A stretch of 35,685 bases of DNA from Planctomycetota bacterium (GTDB taxonomy: Bacteria; Planctomycetota; Planctomycetia; Gemmatales; Gemmataceae): contig JAIOPV010000085.1 in assembly GCA_021413735.1 (NCBI GenBank), forward strand, positions 1 to 35,685. The letters are read 5' to 3'. Each line of letters begins with the position of its first letter. Positions within the stretch are counted from its first letter, which is position 1. The position numbers and the translations under genes were made by a program. This document shows positions 25,119 to 33,150 of the stretch, in pieces. The notes beneath the pieces are model-generated. The model did no database searches. It saw only the letters and a list, made by a program, of their open reading frames with translations, and was not told the origin of the DNA.

Positions 25119-25232
25119 CACAACTCGCCGCAACACCGTCGTCCACGCGGCACCTTCGCGTAAGATGGGCGTGCCGGGCAACATCGCCGGTTCCCGACTG
25201 GTTCTCCCGTCGGGTCATCTTCCCGGAATCGT

Positions 25233-25907
25233 GTGGCTGACATGATCCTTTTCGGGCTTGAGCTGAACGGAAACGAAGTCGCGACCGACTACACCAAGCG
25301 TATCGTGACCACCATTCTGGTGGCCGCGACCACATCCCTTGCGACATTCCTTTTCACGTGGTGGTGGGCACGCCGTCGGGCACATCAACAGTGGGCCAGC
25401 AAAGAATTCCTCGACCGAATCATCGTCAGTCTGAACATCTTCACGGATGGTTACCTGAAGATCCGCACCGTGTTGGAACGGTCAATCGACGAAATCTTCC
25501 TGAACAAGATCGCCATTGAGAAGGTGTGGATCGCTGCCCGTGCGACAACTCTCGACAAGCCCGTGATGCCGATTGCACAAGAGGATCGTTGGTTCCTGTT
25601 GAACTTCGTGCTGAATGCGGTGGCGGAACATTTCGTCGCTGGCCACATACGCCAAGACGCGGGCCAGCCGGTAACCACCGTGAAATATGCCTTGTTCCTG
25701 ACGTGCGAACTGGTTGGCGAGGAGCGAATTCGGAAGGTCCGAGCGATGCTCATGCGGGCCGACTTGCTGAAGGACTTCCCGTACAAGGACACGATGCCGA
25801 ACCTGGAGAACCCCTGGCACTCGGACCGCATCGTGACGCTGCGACAGGCCGCGGAGTTGTATCAGAAAGAACCGGACAACTTCCTCGTACTGGAAGTGTG
25901 TGTGTGA
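25233..25907 (+). CDS. Membrane-anchored protein, unknown
   Basis: A 224-residue protein (221 if the ATG nine bases downstream is used). One membrane segment lies at about 21-46 (IVTTILVAATTSLATFLFTWWW), followed by basic residues WARRRAHQQW, so the rest is probably cytoplasmic. The soluble part (47-224) is helical, with conserved-looking stretches FLDRIIVSLNIFTDG, WFLLNFVLNAVAEHF and TVKYALFLTCELVGEERIRKVR. I cannot name a family with certainty, though it looks like a conserved single-domain protein. Neither start has a strong ribosome binding site. It converges on the zinc-ribbon gene. Confidence 0.78.
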   Translation: MADMILFGLELNGNEVATDYTKRIVTTILVAATTSLATFLFTWWWARRRAHQQWASKEFLDRIIVSLNIFTDGYLKIRTVLERSIDEIFLNKIAIEKVWIAARATTLDKPVMPIAQEDRWFLLNFVLNAVAEHFVAGHIRQDAGQPVTTVKYALFLTCELVGEERIRKVRAMLMRADLLKDFPYKDTMPNLENPWHSDRIVTLRQAAELYQKEPDNFLVLEVCV

Positions 25908-26015
25908 GTCAGAGCTGTCTGATCCACGGATTCCATCGAAACGAGACTGTCGCACGAGCGGAAGGGGTTCCTGTCGAAGTGCAGTATCCCTTCCGTCCGC
26001 CTGAGTGGTTCGAGT

Positions 26016-26540
26016 TCACACGCCACGAGGGAGAGGATCTTCCCCGGGGCGTTGCAGTTGTCCCGATCCGCCACGCACCGCGAAGACGAGCGTTGCCTCT
26101 GCTGCGGGGCCGCGTGTGGCGGGTGTTCGCACGGCAAACAGCGCCCGGAACAACTCCGCAAGCCCAGCGGTATCGAGCATCGCCTCCATCGGCTGCGTCA
26201 TCACGTCGAAGTTTGCTTTCCCGCCGGTGCCGAGAGTCACAAGCACAATCAGATCGATGCCCGGACCAGCGACCGGGAACAGATTCAAGCGATGCACTCC
26301 CGCACTGAGCGCAGCCAGGTAGTTGTTGAACTCCGGGCGAAGTTTGTCATCGATCTCGGAAAGCGGCGTTCGAGTCAGCGTTGCCCAACTTGCGACCGTG
26401 GGAACTTCTGGAGCATCCCCGCCAGCATCGGTAGCGACGGGAACAGGCGTGGCGCACTGCGGGCAGCGATCCTGCCGACCACGCATTTCGTCTTCGACGG
26501 CGAACCGCCAGGCGCACTTCGGACACTGAACGCGGATCAT
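26016..26540 (-). CDS. Zinc-ribbon protein
   Basis: A 174-residue protein. The N-terminus has a zinc ribbon with two CxxC knuckles: CPKC at 6-9 and CPQC at 26-29, in the context MIRVQCPKCAWRFAV, similar to the MJ0042-type zinc-finger common in planctomycete and proteobacterial proteins. Residues about 50-150 form a possible small alpha/beta domain (GVHRLNLFPVAGPGIDLIVLVTLG) of unknown fold. The C-terminus is short and Gly/Pro-rich. It is the last gene of a minus-strand run, 13 bases after the ankyrin gene, so co-transcription is likely. Confidence 0.8.
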   Translation of the reverse strand: MIRVQCPKCAWRFAVEDEMRGRQDRCPQCATPVPVATDAGGDAPEVPTVASWATLTRTPLSEIDDKLRPEFNNYLAALSAGVHRLNLFPVAGPGIDLIVLVTLGTGGKANFDVMTQPMEAMLDTAGLAELFRALFAVRTPATRGPAAEATLVFAVRGGSGQLQRPGEDPLPRGV

Positions 26541-26553
26541 GGTTGCCTCCGCG

Positions 26554-27195
26554 TCATTGTGGCTTCTTGGGCGGGTCGGTCTTGTCGGCGGGCTTCTTCA
26601 TGAACGGCAGCGGCTTCACCTCGATCTTCTTGACGGATTGCAGATAGTCGAGCGTCTTGCCGCCGTCGCGGGCCATTTGAGCGTGAACGTGCAGGTTGAA
26701 GAAACCGTGCGGCCCCTTGGCGTCGATGAGCTTCGGTTGCAGCGTGAGGAATGCACGCACCGCGTCGATTTGACCCATCATCGCGGCGCAGAAGATGTCG
26801 ATGCGTGCGCCGCGTTCCAGTAGAAACTCAACGATGTCGTGCCGCCCCATGTGCGACGCCCCGTTAAGGGCGCTTTCCACGTCACCGGCACCCCAGTCCA
26901 TCGCTGTGTTCAGCAATCCGGGCTCGCGGTCGAGGAGTTTCTTCACCATGTCGAAATCCATGTGCGCGAACACGACGAAGTCTTGCACGAGCAAGCGGTT
27001 GATCTGCGGATTCTTCCAGCTTGGGTTGAACCCCGGCGGCGGGTAGTCACGCGTGAACGGTGCTTCGGTCGCGACGCGAGGCAATGTGTGCGGCATCGGC
27101 GCGATTTCGGGCGTGTCGGCCGACAGCGCTTCGCTGCCAAGCACGACGCTTGCGGTGAACGCGGCGAACGTGCGGCGATCAATCGGGTCTGGCAT
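26554..27195 (-). CDS. Exported ankyrin-repeat protein
   Basis: A 213-residue protein. The N-terminus has a twin-arginine-like signal (DRRTFAAFTASVVLGSEALSA). Ankyrin-type repeats fill about 65-165: DMVKKLLDREPGLLNTAMDWGAGDVESALNGASHMGRHD in pattern, IVEFLLERGARIDIFCAAMMGQ, and AVRAFLTLQPKLIDAKGPHG. The C-terminus is Lys/Pro-rich. Ankyrin repeats bind proteins; the partner is unknown. It lies 56 bases after the LRR gene and 13 bases before the zinc-ribbon gene on the same strand. Confidence 0.85.
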   Translation of the reverse strand: MPDPIDRRTFAAFTASVVLGSEALSADTPEIAPMPHTLPRVATEAPFTRDYPPPGFNPSWKNPQINRLLVQDFVVFAHMDFDMVKKLLDREPGLLNTAMDWGAGDVESALNGASHMGRHDIVEFLLERGARIDIFCAAMMGQIDAVRAFLTLQPKLIDAKGPHGFFNLHVHAQMARDGGKTLDYLQSVKKIEVKPLPFMKKPADKTDPPKKPQ

Positions 27196-27251
27196 GGTGA
27201 ACTCCAGTCAGTGTGCGTCCCGTTCAGGATACCGCGCACGGTTGGAAGTAA

Positions 27252-28154
27252 TTAATCCAGTCTCACGCGGTCGCCGAATTTGTCGCGAAGTTGCTTCTTG
27301 CCGGCGTCCGTGATCCGCGAATTTTCTCGCATGACGAGACAACTGAGATTTGGGAATGCGTTCGACGCGGCGAGCGATTCCGCTCCCTTGTCGCCGATCT
27401 TATTGTCGCGAAGATCGAGGTATGTGAGGTTCTTCAGGTGCTTCGCTGCGGCAAGAGCAATAGCCGCTTTATCGACGAGCTTGTTGTGAAACAGGGTGAG
27501 TTTCCGCAACCGCGAAAGAGCCGGGTTCTTCGCCAGCGTCTCGACACCGGCCGCGCCCGGATCGACTCCGCGGAATGCAATGTGCCGGAGCCCGGTGAGG
27601 TTCGGCGACTCGAAGAACCGGATGGCGTAATGCGTTCCGAATGAATTGAAAGGGTCCAAGCTCACCGCAGGCATAAAGCGGAATTCCGGTTGCTTCGCCA
27701 ACATTTCCATTCGCGGGCCGCTGGCATCTGTAAGCCGCACGAACTGAACGAACGCGAACTCTTCCGAAGGGAGCAACCGCTGACAGTCGGGCTTGAGCAA
27801 GTCGGGGGCAGAGAACCAGGCCGTCGGTAGGCCGCGATGAAACCTGCCGGTAGTAAAATTCCCGATTGGGCCAAGCCAACGTTTGAACCGAACTTCCTCG
27901 GCGTTAAGGGCCTCACCCGTTGGCGGCAGCGATTGAAGGAAGCCGTGCTCGCGGTTGGCGGCGATATCCTTCCGAATGAACGCGGCACGCTCAGCGTCGA
28001 GCGGTTCGTCCTGCTCATCGAGCCAGTCGGCCAGCACCAACCGCGGCGTGTCGTCGTCCGGGTTGTCTTTCACCGCATCGAGCAGCGCGAGCAACTCGGG
28101 CCGCGGTGCGGGAAGTGGTTTGGGGGATACACGTGCCATCGCGGTTGATCTCAC
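27252..28154 (-). CDS. TIGR02996 repeat-companion protein with leucine-rich repeats
   Basis: A 300-residue protein. The TIGR02996 domain covers about 20-70 (LLDAVKDNPDDDTPRLVLADWLDEQ in pattern, followed by RAAFIRKDIA); this domain is nearly restricted to planctomycetes and a few relatives and accompanies repeats. Leucine-rich repeats follow at about 190-290 (LRKLTLFHNKLVDKAAIALA, LTYLDLRDNKIGDKGAESLA, LVMRENSRITDAGKKQL). No signal peptide, so it is probably cytoplasmic. The GTG start at 28154 overlaps the DUF1501 stop as GTGA; an ATG at 28139 is the alternative. Confidence 0.88.
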   Translation of the reverse strand: MRSTAMARVSPKPLPAPRPELLALLDAVKDNPDDDTPRLVLADWLDEQDEPLDAERAAFIRKDIAANREHGFLQSLPPTGEALNAEEVRFKRWLGPIGNFTTGRFHRGLPTAWFSAPDLLKPDCQRLLPSEEFAFVQFVRLTDASGPRMEMLAKQPEFRFMPAVSLDPFNSFGTHYAIRFFESPNLTGLRHIAFRGVDPGAAGVETLAKNPALSRLRKLTLFHNKLVDKAAIALAAAKHLKNLTYLDLRDNKIGDKGAESLAASNAFPNLSCLVMRENSRITDAGKKQLRDKFGDRVRLD

Positions 28155-29635
28155 GCCAGCACGTCACGCAGCACTTGGCCGCCGGGCACGATCGAAACCG
28201 GACGATTCGCACGATCCGTGATCGTCGATTCCAGGTCGTAGCCGAGAAGGTGGTACGCCGTCGCCAGCAAGTCCTTCGGCGACACCGGACGATCCGCGAC
28301 CGTGCCGCCGATGCTGTCCGTCTTGCCGATCACCTTGCCGCGAGCGATGCCGCCACCCGCCAGCATCACCGAATACGCCTGCGACCAGTGATCCCGACCA
28401 CCACCCTTCGCCGAGCTGATCTTCGGCGTGCGGCCGTGCTCGCTCAACACCATCACCAGCGTTTCGTCCAACATGCCACGCTGATCGAGATCCGAGATGA
28501 GCCCCGAGAAGCCACGGTCGAAGCCGGGCATCAGTTCGTTCCGCATTCGCGGGTAGTGTTCCCAGTGCGTGTCCCAACCCGAACCTGCCAGCCCGAACTC
28601 GTCCCAAAACACCGTCACGAACTTGCTGCCGGCCTCGACGAGCCGACGAGCCGCCAGGCAACTCTGACCGAACAGCATGTGGCCGTAGTTCTCACGCGAT
28701 TTCGCTGGCTCACGCCGCACGTCGAGTGCTTGTCGCACTTTCTCGGAGCCGATGATCGAGTACGCCAGTTCGCGGAACGGGTCTTCGGAGTCGGTTTTGT
28801 CACGCGATCGGCGTGCGTCCTCCATCTGGTCGAGCAGCGATTTGCGATGGTTCACGCGGTCGAGAGTGATGTCGGCAGCGCCTTCGCCACCGAGCGAGAA
28901 GTACGCATCCTGAGCGATGCCCGCATATGGTTCGTCGAATTCGATCGTGTTCGGGTTCAGCGTCTTGGTGATCTTCGCGGTTGCTTTGCCGTGGAAGTTC
29001 GTGAAGTGCGGACTGAACTGCCTTCCTAAGAACGCCGGGTATGGGCCGGCTCGCTGCACTTCGCCCGTGCGCTGACTGCTGAACGCCCACGGCAACGCGA
29101 TGTTGTCGGGGACTGGCTTGCGGGCCGTCGCGGGCTTGGCTCGCTGTTCGAGGTGCGATACCACCGACCCGATGAACGGCCAGTGTCGGGCGTCGTGCGG
29201 GCTGAGTTCCATTGCGACGTCGATGTTCTCGACCGACGTCGTGGCGTAGGCGACTCCGTGAATCGGGTGCTTGTGCGTCACCGAGCGAACGACCGTGACG
29301 TTGTGCATCACGCGGCTCGTGTGCGGCAGCAGTTCGCACACGTCGCAGCCTGGCAGTGTGGACTTGATTCCCTTGAGTTCGCCACGCACTTCGACGGGTG
29401 CGTCCGGCTTCATGTCCGCGAGTTCAAGCTGGCTCGGGGAACCGTACAGGAACAGGAGAATGCAGGATTTCGCCCGACCGAACGAGGCATCGTGCTTGGG
29501 TCGCTCGTTGGCTGTCGCGGCCTGTTGGCGCAAGAATGCTGGCAACGAAAGCCCCATCGCGGCTCCGGCGCTCAGCAGGTCGCGACGAGTCATGCCGTTG
29601 CAGAGCGTTTTGCGGTTACCCAGAACACGGAGCAT
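28151..29635 (-). CDS. DUF1501 protein, Tat-exported
   Basis: A 494-residue protein of the DUF1501 family, related to sulfatases and alkaline phosphatases in fold and very abundant in Planctomycetes. A twin-arginine signal is present (TRRDLLSAGAAMGLSLPAFL, about residues 16-35). Family phrases include SCILLFLYGSPSQLELADMKPDAP in pattern, then VRSVTHKHPIHG, LDQRGMLDETLVMVLSEHGRTPKIS, and GRDHW near the C-terminus with candidate metal-binding Asp/His residues. Usually such a gene is next to a DUF1549/DUF1553 cytochrome gene. Here one lies upstream at 30795-33011, separated by a sigma factor on the other strand. Its substrate is unknown. Confidence 0.93.
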   Translation of the reverse strand: MLRVLGNRKTLCNGMTRRDLLSAGAAMGLSLPAFLRQQAATANERPKHDASFGRAKSCILLFLYGSPSQLELADMKPDAPVEVRGELKGIKSTLPGCDVCELLPHTSRVMHNVTVVRSVTHKHPIHGVAYATTSVENIDVAMELSPHDARHWPFIGSVVSHLEQRAKPATARKPVPDNIALPWAFSSQRTGEVQRAGPYPAFLGRQFSPHFTNFHGKATAKITKTLNPNTIEFDEPYAGIAQDAYFSLGGEGAADITLDRVNHRKSLLDQMEDARRSRDKTDSEDPFRELAYSIIGSEKVRQALDVRREPAKSRENYGHMLFGQSCLAARRLVEAGSKFVTVFWDEFGLAGSGWDTHWEHYPRMRNELMPGFDRGFSGLISDLDQRGMLDETLVMVLSEHGRTPKISSAKGGGRDHWSQAYSVMLAGGGIARGKVIGKTDSIGGTVADRPVSPKDLLATAYHLLGYDLESTITDRANRPVSIVPGGQVLRDVLA

Positions 29636-29744
29636 TGGCGTGGGTTCCAGAATAATCGGGCGAATACCCGGGGTCGGTGAGATACGTAATCATCCTCGCC
29701 AACCATGCGATGTGCAAGGGAATTACAGCCGTCGAGAGGCGCGA

Positions 29745-29774
29745 TTGTGTCGGTCGCAAGGGGGCCAGTATAAT
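29745..29774 (+). promoter_or_regulatory. Candidate promoter for the sigma factor gene
   Basis: TTGTGT (29745-29750) and a consensus TATAAT (29769-29774) are separated by 18 bases, about 95 bases before the GTG start. This fits a housekeeping-sigma promoter. Confidence 0.45.
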
Positions 29775-29870
29775 AGAGCATGAAGAACTGGTGTTCCGAG
29801 CATTGAGCGAATCAAAGCCGCACGCTACACTCATCCTAACCACTTCGACCCACTCTCCTCCCCAGGGGCT

Positions 29871-30713
29871 GTGATCGTGGACCCGAATCCATTCACCGCG
29901 GTAGACCGCGACCTGTTGAAACGGTGCCTGAGCCGTTCACCCGGATCGTGGAACGACTTCGTCGATCGCTTCATCAGCCTCATCTACCACGTCATTGGCT
30001 ACACCGCCCACCTTCGCAGTACCCACATCGGGCCGGAAGACGTGGAAGATATCGCCGCCGAGGTTCTCCTCAAGATCGTGGGGCACGACTTCCGCGTGCT
30101 GCGAGAGTTTCGTGGTCAGTCGAGCCTCGCAACCTACCTGACAGTCGTTTCCCGCCGAATCTGTATCCAGGAATTGGCACGCCGACAGAAGTCTCGCAAT
30201 TCCAAGTTGGATCACGACCTCCCCGATGCCGCTCCTGCGGCGCTCAAGGGTATGGAGAGCTTGGATGAAGTCGAACAACTACTGAAGGCGCTTTCCGGGA
30301 AGGAACGCGAGATTGTTCGACTGTACTACCTGGAAGGCCGCACTTACGAAGAGATCAGCACCGAGACGGAAGTGCCTGTGAATACGATTGGTGCGGTGCT
30401 GACCCGTGCCCGCAAGAAGCTCCGCGAGTCGGCAGCGGCGATCGAAGCGGCGGCACCCAAACCCAAAGGTTTGCCGCGCTCGGGTCCGCTTCCCAAGAGT
30501 GGTGCCCTGCGAAAAGTGCCGGCACCGGCCGCGGATTCGGACGACATCGCGGATTCGGGACCGGGATCGAAGCCAGCGTTGCCGTCGATTGGGCCGCGTT
30601 CGGGTGCGGTGCGGAAGGCAGTTGCTCCACAGAATGCCGAAAACGCGGGCCCGTCAAAGCCCACAAAACCAGCAAAACCGGTCAAACCAGGCAAAGACGA
30701 CGACGAGGAATGA
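29871..30713 (+). CDS. ECF-like RNA polymerase sigma factor with long disordered tail
   Basis: A 280-residue sigma-70 family protein. Region 2 lies at about 20-95 (FVDRFISLIYHVIGY, EDVEDIAAEVLLKI, FRGQSSLATYLTVVSRRICIQEL). Region 4 lies at about 130-187 (LLKALSGKEREIVRLYYLEG, TYEEISTETEVPVNTIGAVLTRARKKL in pattern). There is no region 1 or 3, as in the ECF group. Residues about 190-280 are Pro/Lys/Ala/Ser-rich and end in an acidic DDDEE; tails like this occur in some ECF groups. No anti-sigma gene is adjacent. GTG start at 29871; a second GTG at 29877 is possible. The stop codon lies within a large palindrome. Confidence 0.93.
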   Translation: MIVDPNPFTAVDRDLLKRCLSRSPGSWNDFVDRFISLIYHVIGYTAHLRSTHIGPEDVEDIAAEVLLKIVGHDFRVLREFRGQSSLATYLTVVSRRICIQELARRQKSRNSKLDHDLPDAAPAALKGMESLDEVEQLLKALSGKEREIVRLYYLEGRTYEEISTETEVPVNTIGAVLTRARKKLRESAAAIEAAAPKPKGLPRSGPLPKSGALRKVPAPAADSDDIADSGPGSKPALPSIGPRSGAVRKAVAPQNAENAGPSKPTKPAKPVKPGKDDDEE

Positions 30714-30797
30714 TTTTGCGAGCCACGGGGTTTACCCCCGTGGTTTTTTGTTCACTTCAGCACCACGGGGCTAAACCCCGTGGCTCGCAAAAAATCA
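30712..30797. terminator. Nested palindrome and bidirectional terminator holding two stop codons
   Basis: The outer arms (about 30712-30734 and 30772-30797) are complementary over about 23 bases. Inside, two hairpins each pair CCACGGGG with CCCCGTGG (30723-30743 and 30763-30783). The first is followed by six T (30744-30749), a textbook intrinsic terminator for the sigma gene. The stop codons of the sigma gene (30711-30713) and of the convergent cytochrome gene (30795-30797) lie at or inside its two ends. Confidence 0.8.
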
Positions 30798-33011
30798 TCT
30801 TCTCAACAGGAATTCCTTGCTGTTCACCACAGCCCACAGCACATCTTCCCACACGGCACGTCGATTCTTCGCCGCAGCCAACAGCGCCAGCAGCTTCTTC
30901 GTCTCAATCTCCGTTGGCTTCCGACACAACGCCGCGAGGTAAATCTCGTCGAGCATTTCCGCGTCGGTCTTCCCCGCTGAGAGCATCTTCCCGACGCGGT
31001 TGTCCGTCGCGCGAATCATGTCGTTCATCAACTCGCCGGTGATGAGCTGGAACGCCTGCAACAAACCAGGATCGTCGTTACGTTCGCACTCGCACGTCAG
31101 CAGACGATCCGGCTTGCCGAACGTCTTCAGGAAGCGTTCGCCCATACCGTCGGAACCGCGACGTCCACTCTGTGGCGGGGCCGGCACCTGATTCGCCCGG
31201 ATGCCCAGCGGATAGCCCGAGAACGGCACGGGAAGATCCATGACCTGTGCGAGCGCGTCGAGCAGTTGTTCCGCTTCCAAGGGCATCACCGCGGCGTGCG
31301 AATGGTGGAGGTCGTCGCCCATCGTCGTGCGTTCGCGAACCGTCGATGCAAGCTGATACGTCCGGCTCATCATGATCTGCTTGACTGTCCGCTTGAGATG
31401 GAAGCCGCCAGCCGCGAAGTCTTTCGCGAGGTAATCGAGCAGTTCGGGATTGGTCGGCGGGTTCGTGGCACGGAAGTCGTCGTTCGGATCGACCAGCCCG
31501 CGGCCCATCAAGTGCAACCAGATTCGGTTGACCTGAGTGCGAGCGAAGAACGGATTTCCCGGCGACGCGATCCAATCCGCAATCGCCGAAAGTCGATCCG
31601 AGTCGGGGCCGAACTTCGGAGCCTTCGCGCCAAGGAAGACGGGTGTTGCCGGTTTCTTGGTGCGTGGGTGGATCATCTCCGCGTCGCGGTTCTGGAACAC
31701 GAACTGCTCGCCGACGAACTCGTGCTTGTCGAACTTGTCTTTCTTCACGTTGTCGCTGATGCGATAGTCGATGCGGGCGAACAGCGCCGAGAAGCCGTAA
31801 TACTCGTCGCTGGTCCAGCGGTCGAACGGGTGATTGTGACAGCGAGCACAGCCCATGCGGATGCCGAGGAACACCTGTGCGACTGCCTCGGCTCGCTGCG
31901 TGGGTTCGCGGATTGCACGCCAGAAGTTCGCGGGCGGATTCGCGTAAGTGCTGCCGCTCGCGGCGAGGATGTCTCGCGCGAATTCGTTCAACGGACGGTC
32001 TGCGGCGATCTGCGCCGCAATCCAGCGATAGAAGACCGCAACGCCTTTCTTGTCGAGCGACTTCTCTTCGTTTCGCAGCAAGTCCGACCACTTCTGCGCC
32101 CAGTATTCCGCGAACTCGGGACGCTTCAGAAGCGAGTCGATGAGCCGTTCGCGCTTCTTCGGATCGGCGTCTGCGAGGAACGCTCGCGTTTCATCCGGAG
32201 TGGGGAGAAGGCCCAAGGTATCGAGGAACGCTCGCCGCAAGAAGATGTGATCGGGTGCAACATCAGCGGGCTTCAATCGCAGTTCGCGGAGCTGTGCGAG
32301 CACGAGCCTGTCGATCTCGTTGTTGACCGGGATCGTACCCATCTCCGGAATTGGTCGGTCAGGCAGAAAGACGATCCGCACCGGAGCGAGCTGCGTCAGA
32401 TACCGCACGAGCAGCACCGTTTCACCGGTCGCTTCGCGGATCACTTCGCCCGCAGGTGTAATCTTCGCGATGCCGACCGCCGTGAACTCGAACGCCGCCA
32501 GATGCGTGACATCTCGTTTCGAGCCGTCCGAGAAATGAGCCATAACCGTGACGCTGAAACGGTCCGCTGGCTCGATGAGGATCTTCGCGGCTGGCGCCAC
32601 ATCGAGTCGCGAAAGCGTTGGGCCATCACCTTTGTCGGGACGGCAACCCGCAGCGATCCATGCATGAATTGCGGCATATTCGGTGCTTGTTGGCGAGAAG
32701 CGACTGCCTCCTTCGTGCGGAACGCGGCCCGTGCCTTTCAACAGCATCAAACTCTCTGCCGGGTGGAGCGGATCGGTTCGCCTGGCGAGCATTTCTCGCG
32801 TAAGTGCCGCGAGATCAGTCGCGGGGTCTTCGCCTTTGAGCGAGAGCTTGAACCCACCCTTCCCGTTCAGATTCCCGTGACATGCTCCCGAGTTGCAGCC
32901 CGCCCGCGACAGCACCGGCATCACGTCGCGCTCGAACGAAACTTCCGCAGCTTGGGCGAGCGGTTGCTGCAGGAACACGAACGCGAGCGGCACGAGAAAT
33001 CGGGCTATCAT
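30795..33011 (-). CDS. Planctomycete cytochrome, DUF1549/DUF1553
   Basis: A 738-residue exported protein. Signal peptide 1-21 (FLVPLAFVFLQQPLAQA). A haem-like site CNSGACH lies at 39-45 in the N-terminal planctomycete cytochrome part (spacing CX4CH, seen in this family). A Big_2-like beta domain at about 140-215 precedes DUF1549 (about 230-430), which carries a classical CARCH at 388-392 (GCARCHNHPFDRW). DUF1553 follows at about 480-720 (RTQVNRIWLHLMGRGLVDPNDDFRATNPPTNPELLD in pattern). AAGGAG precedes the ATG. It normally pairs with DUF1501; here a sigma gene intervenes. Role thought to be extracellular redox or polymer degradation; not established. Confidence 0.94.
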   Translation of the reverse strand: MIARFLVPLAFVFLQQPLAQAAEVSFERDVMPVLSRAGCNSGACHGNLNGKGGFKLSLKGEDPATDLAALTREMLARRTDPLHPAESLMLLKGTGRVPHEGGSRFSPTSTEYAAIHAWIAAGCRPDKGDGPTLSRLDVAPAAKILIEPADRFSVTVMAHFSDGSKRDVTHLAAFEFTAVGIAKITPAGEVIREATGETVLLVRYLTQLAPVRIVFLPDRPIPEMGTIPVNNEIDRLVLAQLRELRLKPADVAPDHIFLRRAFLDTLGLLPTPDETRAFLADADPKKRERLIDSLLKRPEFAEYWAQKWSDLLRNEEKSLDKKGVAVFYRWIAAQIAADRPLNEFARDILAASGSTYANPPANFWRAIREPTQRAEAVAQVFLGIRMGCARCHNHPFDRWTSDEYYGFSALFARIDYRISDNVKKDKFDKHEFVGEQFVFQNRDAEMIHPRTKKPATPVFLGAKAPKFGPDSDRLSAIADWIASPGNPFFARTQVNRIWLHLMGRGLVDPNDDFRATNPPTNPELLDYLAKDFAAGGFHLKRTVKQIMMSRTYQLASTVRERTTMGDDLHHSHAAVMPLEAEQLLDALAQVMDLPVPFSGYPLGIRANQVPAPPQSGRRGSDGMGERFLKTFGKPDRLLTCECERNDDPGLLQAFQLITGELMNDMIRATDNRVGKMLSAGKTDAEMLDEIYLAALCRKPTEIETKKLLALLAAAKNRRAVWEDVLWAVVNSKEFLLRR

Positions 33012-33150
33012 CGGCGCGTGCTCCTTGGGAGATTATGAAGAGTGTACCACGCTGTGTGCCGCGAGTGAACTGGCCTGCACGGTCAGAAATTCGCTATACC
33101 GGAATAATCCTGACTGGCACAGTTCGTTGCGGGTTGTAGAGGGCTGGTCC

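Noticed and set aside
31266-33038. 590-codon plus-strand frame opposite the DUF1549/DUF1553 gene
   Set aside because: Antisense of a strongly recognised gene. No family features.
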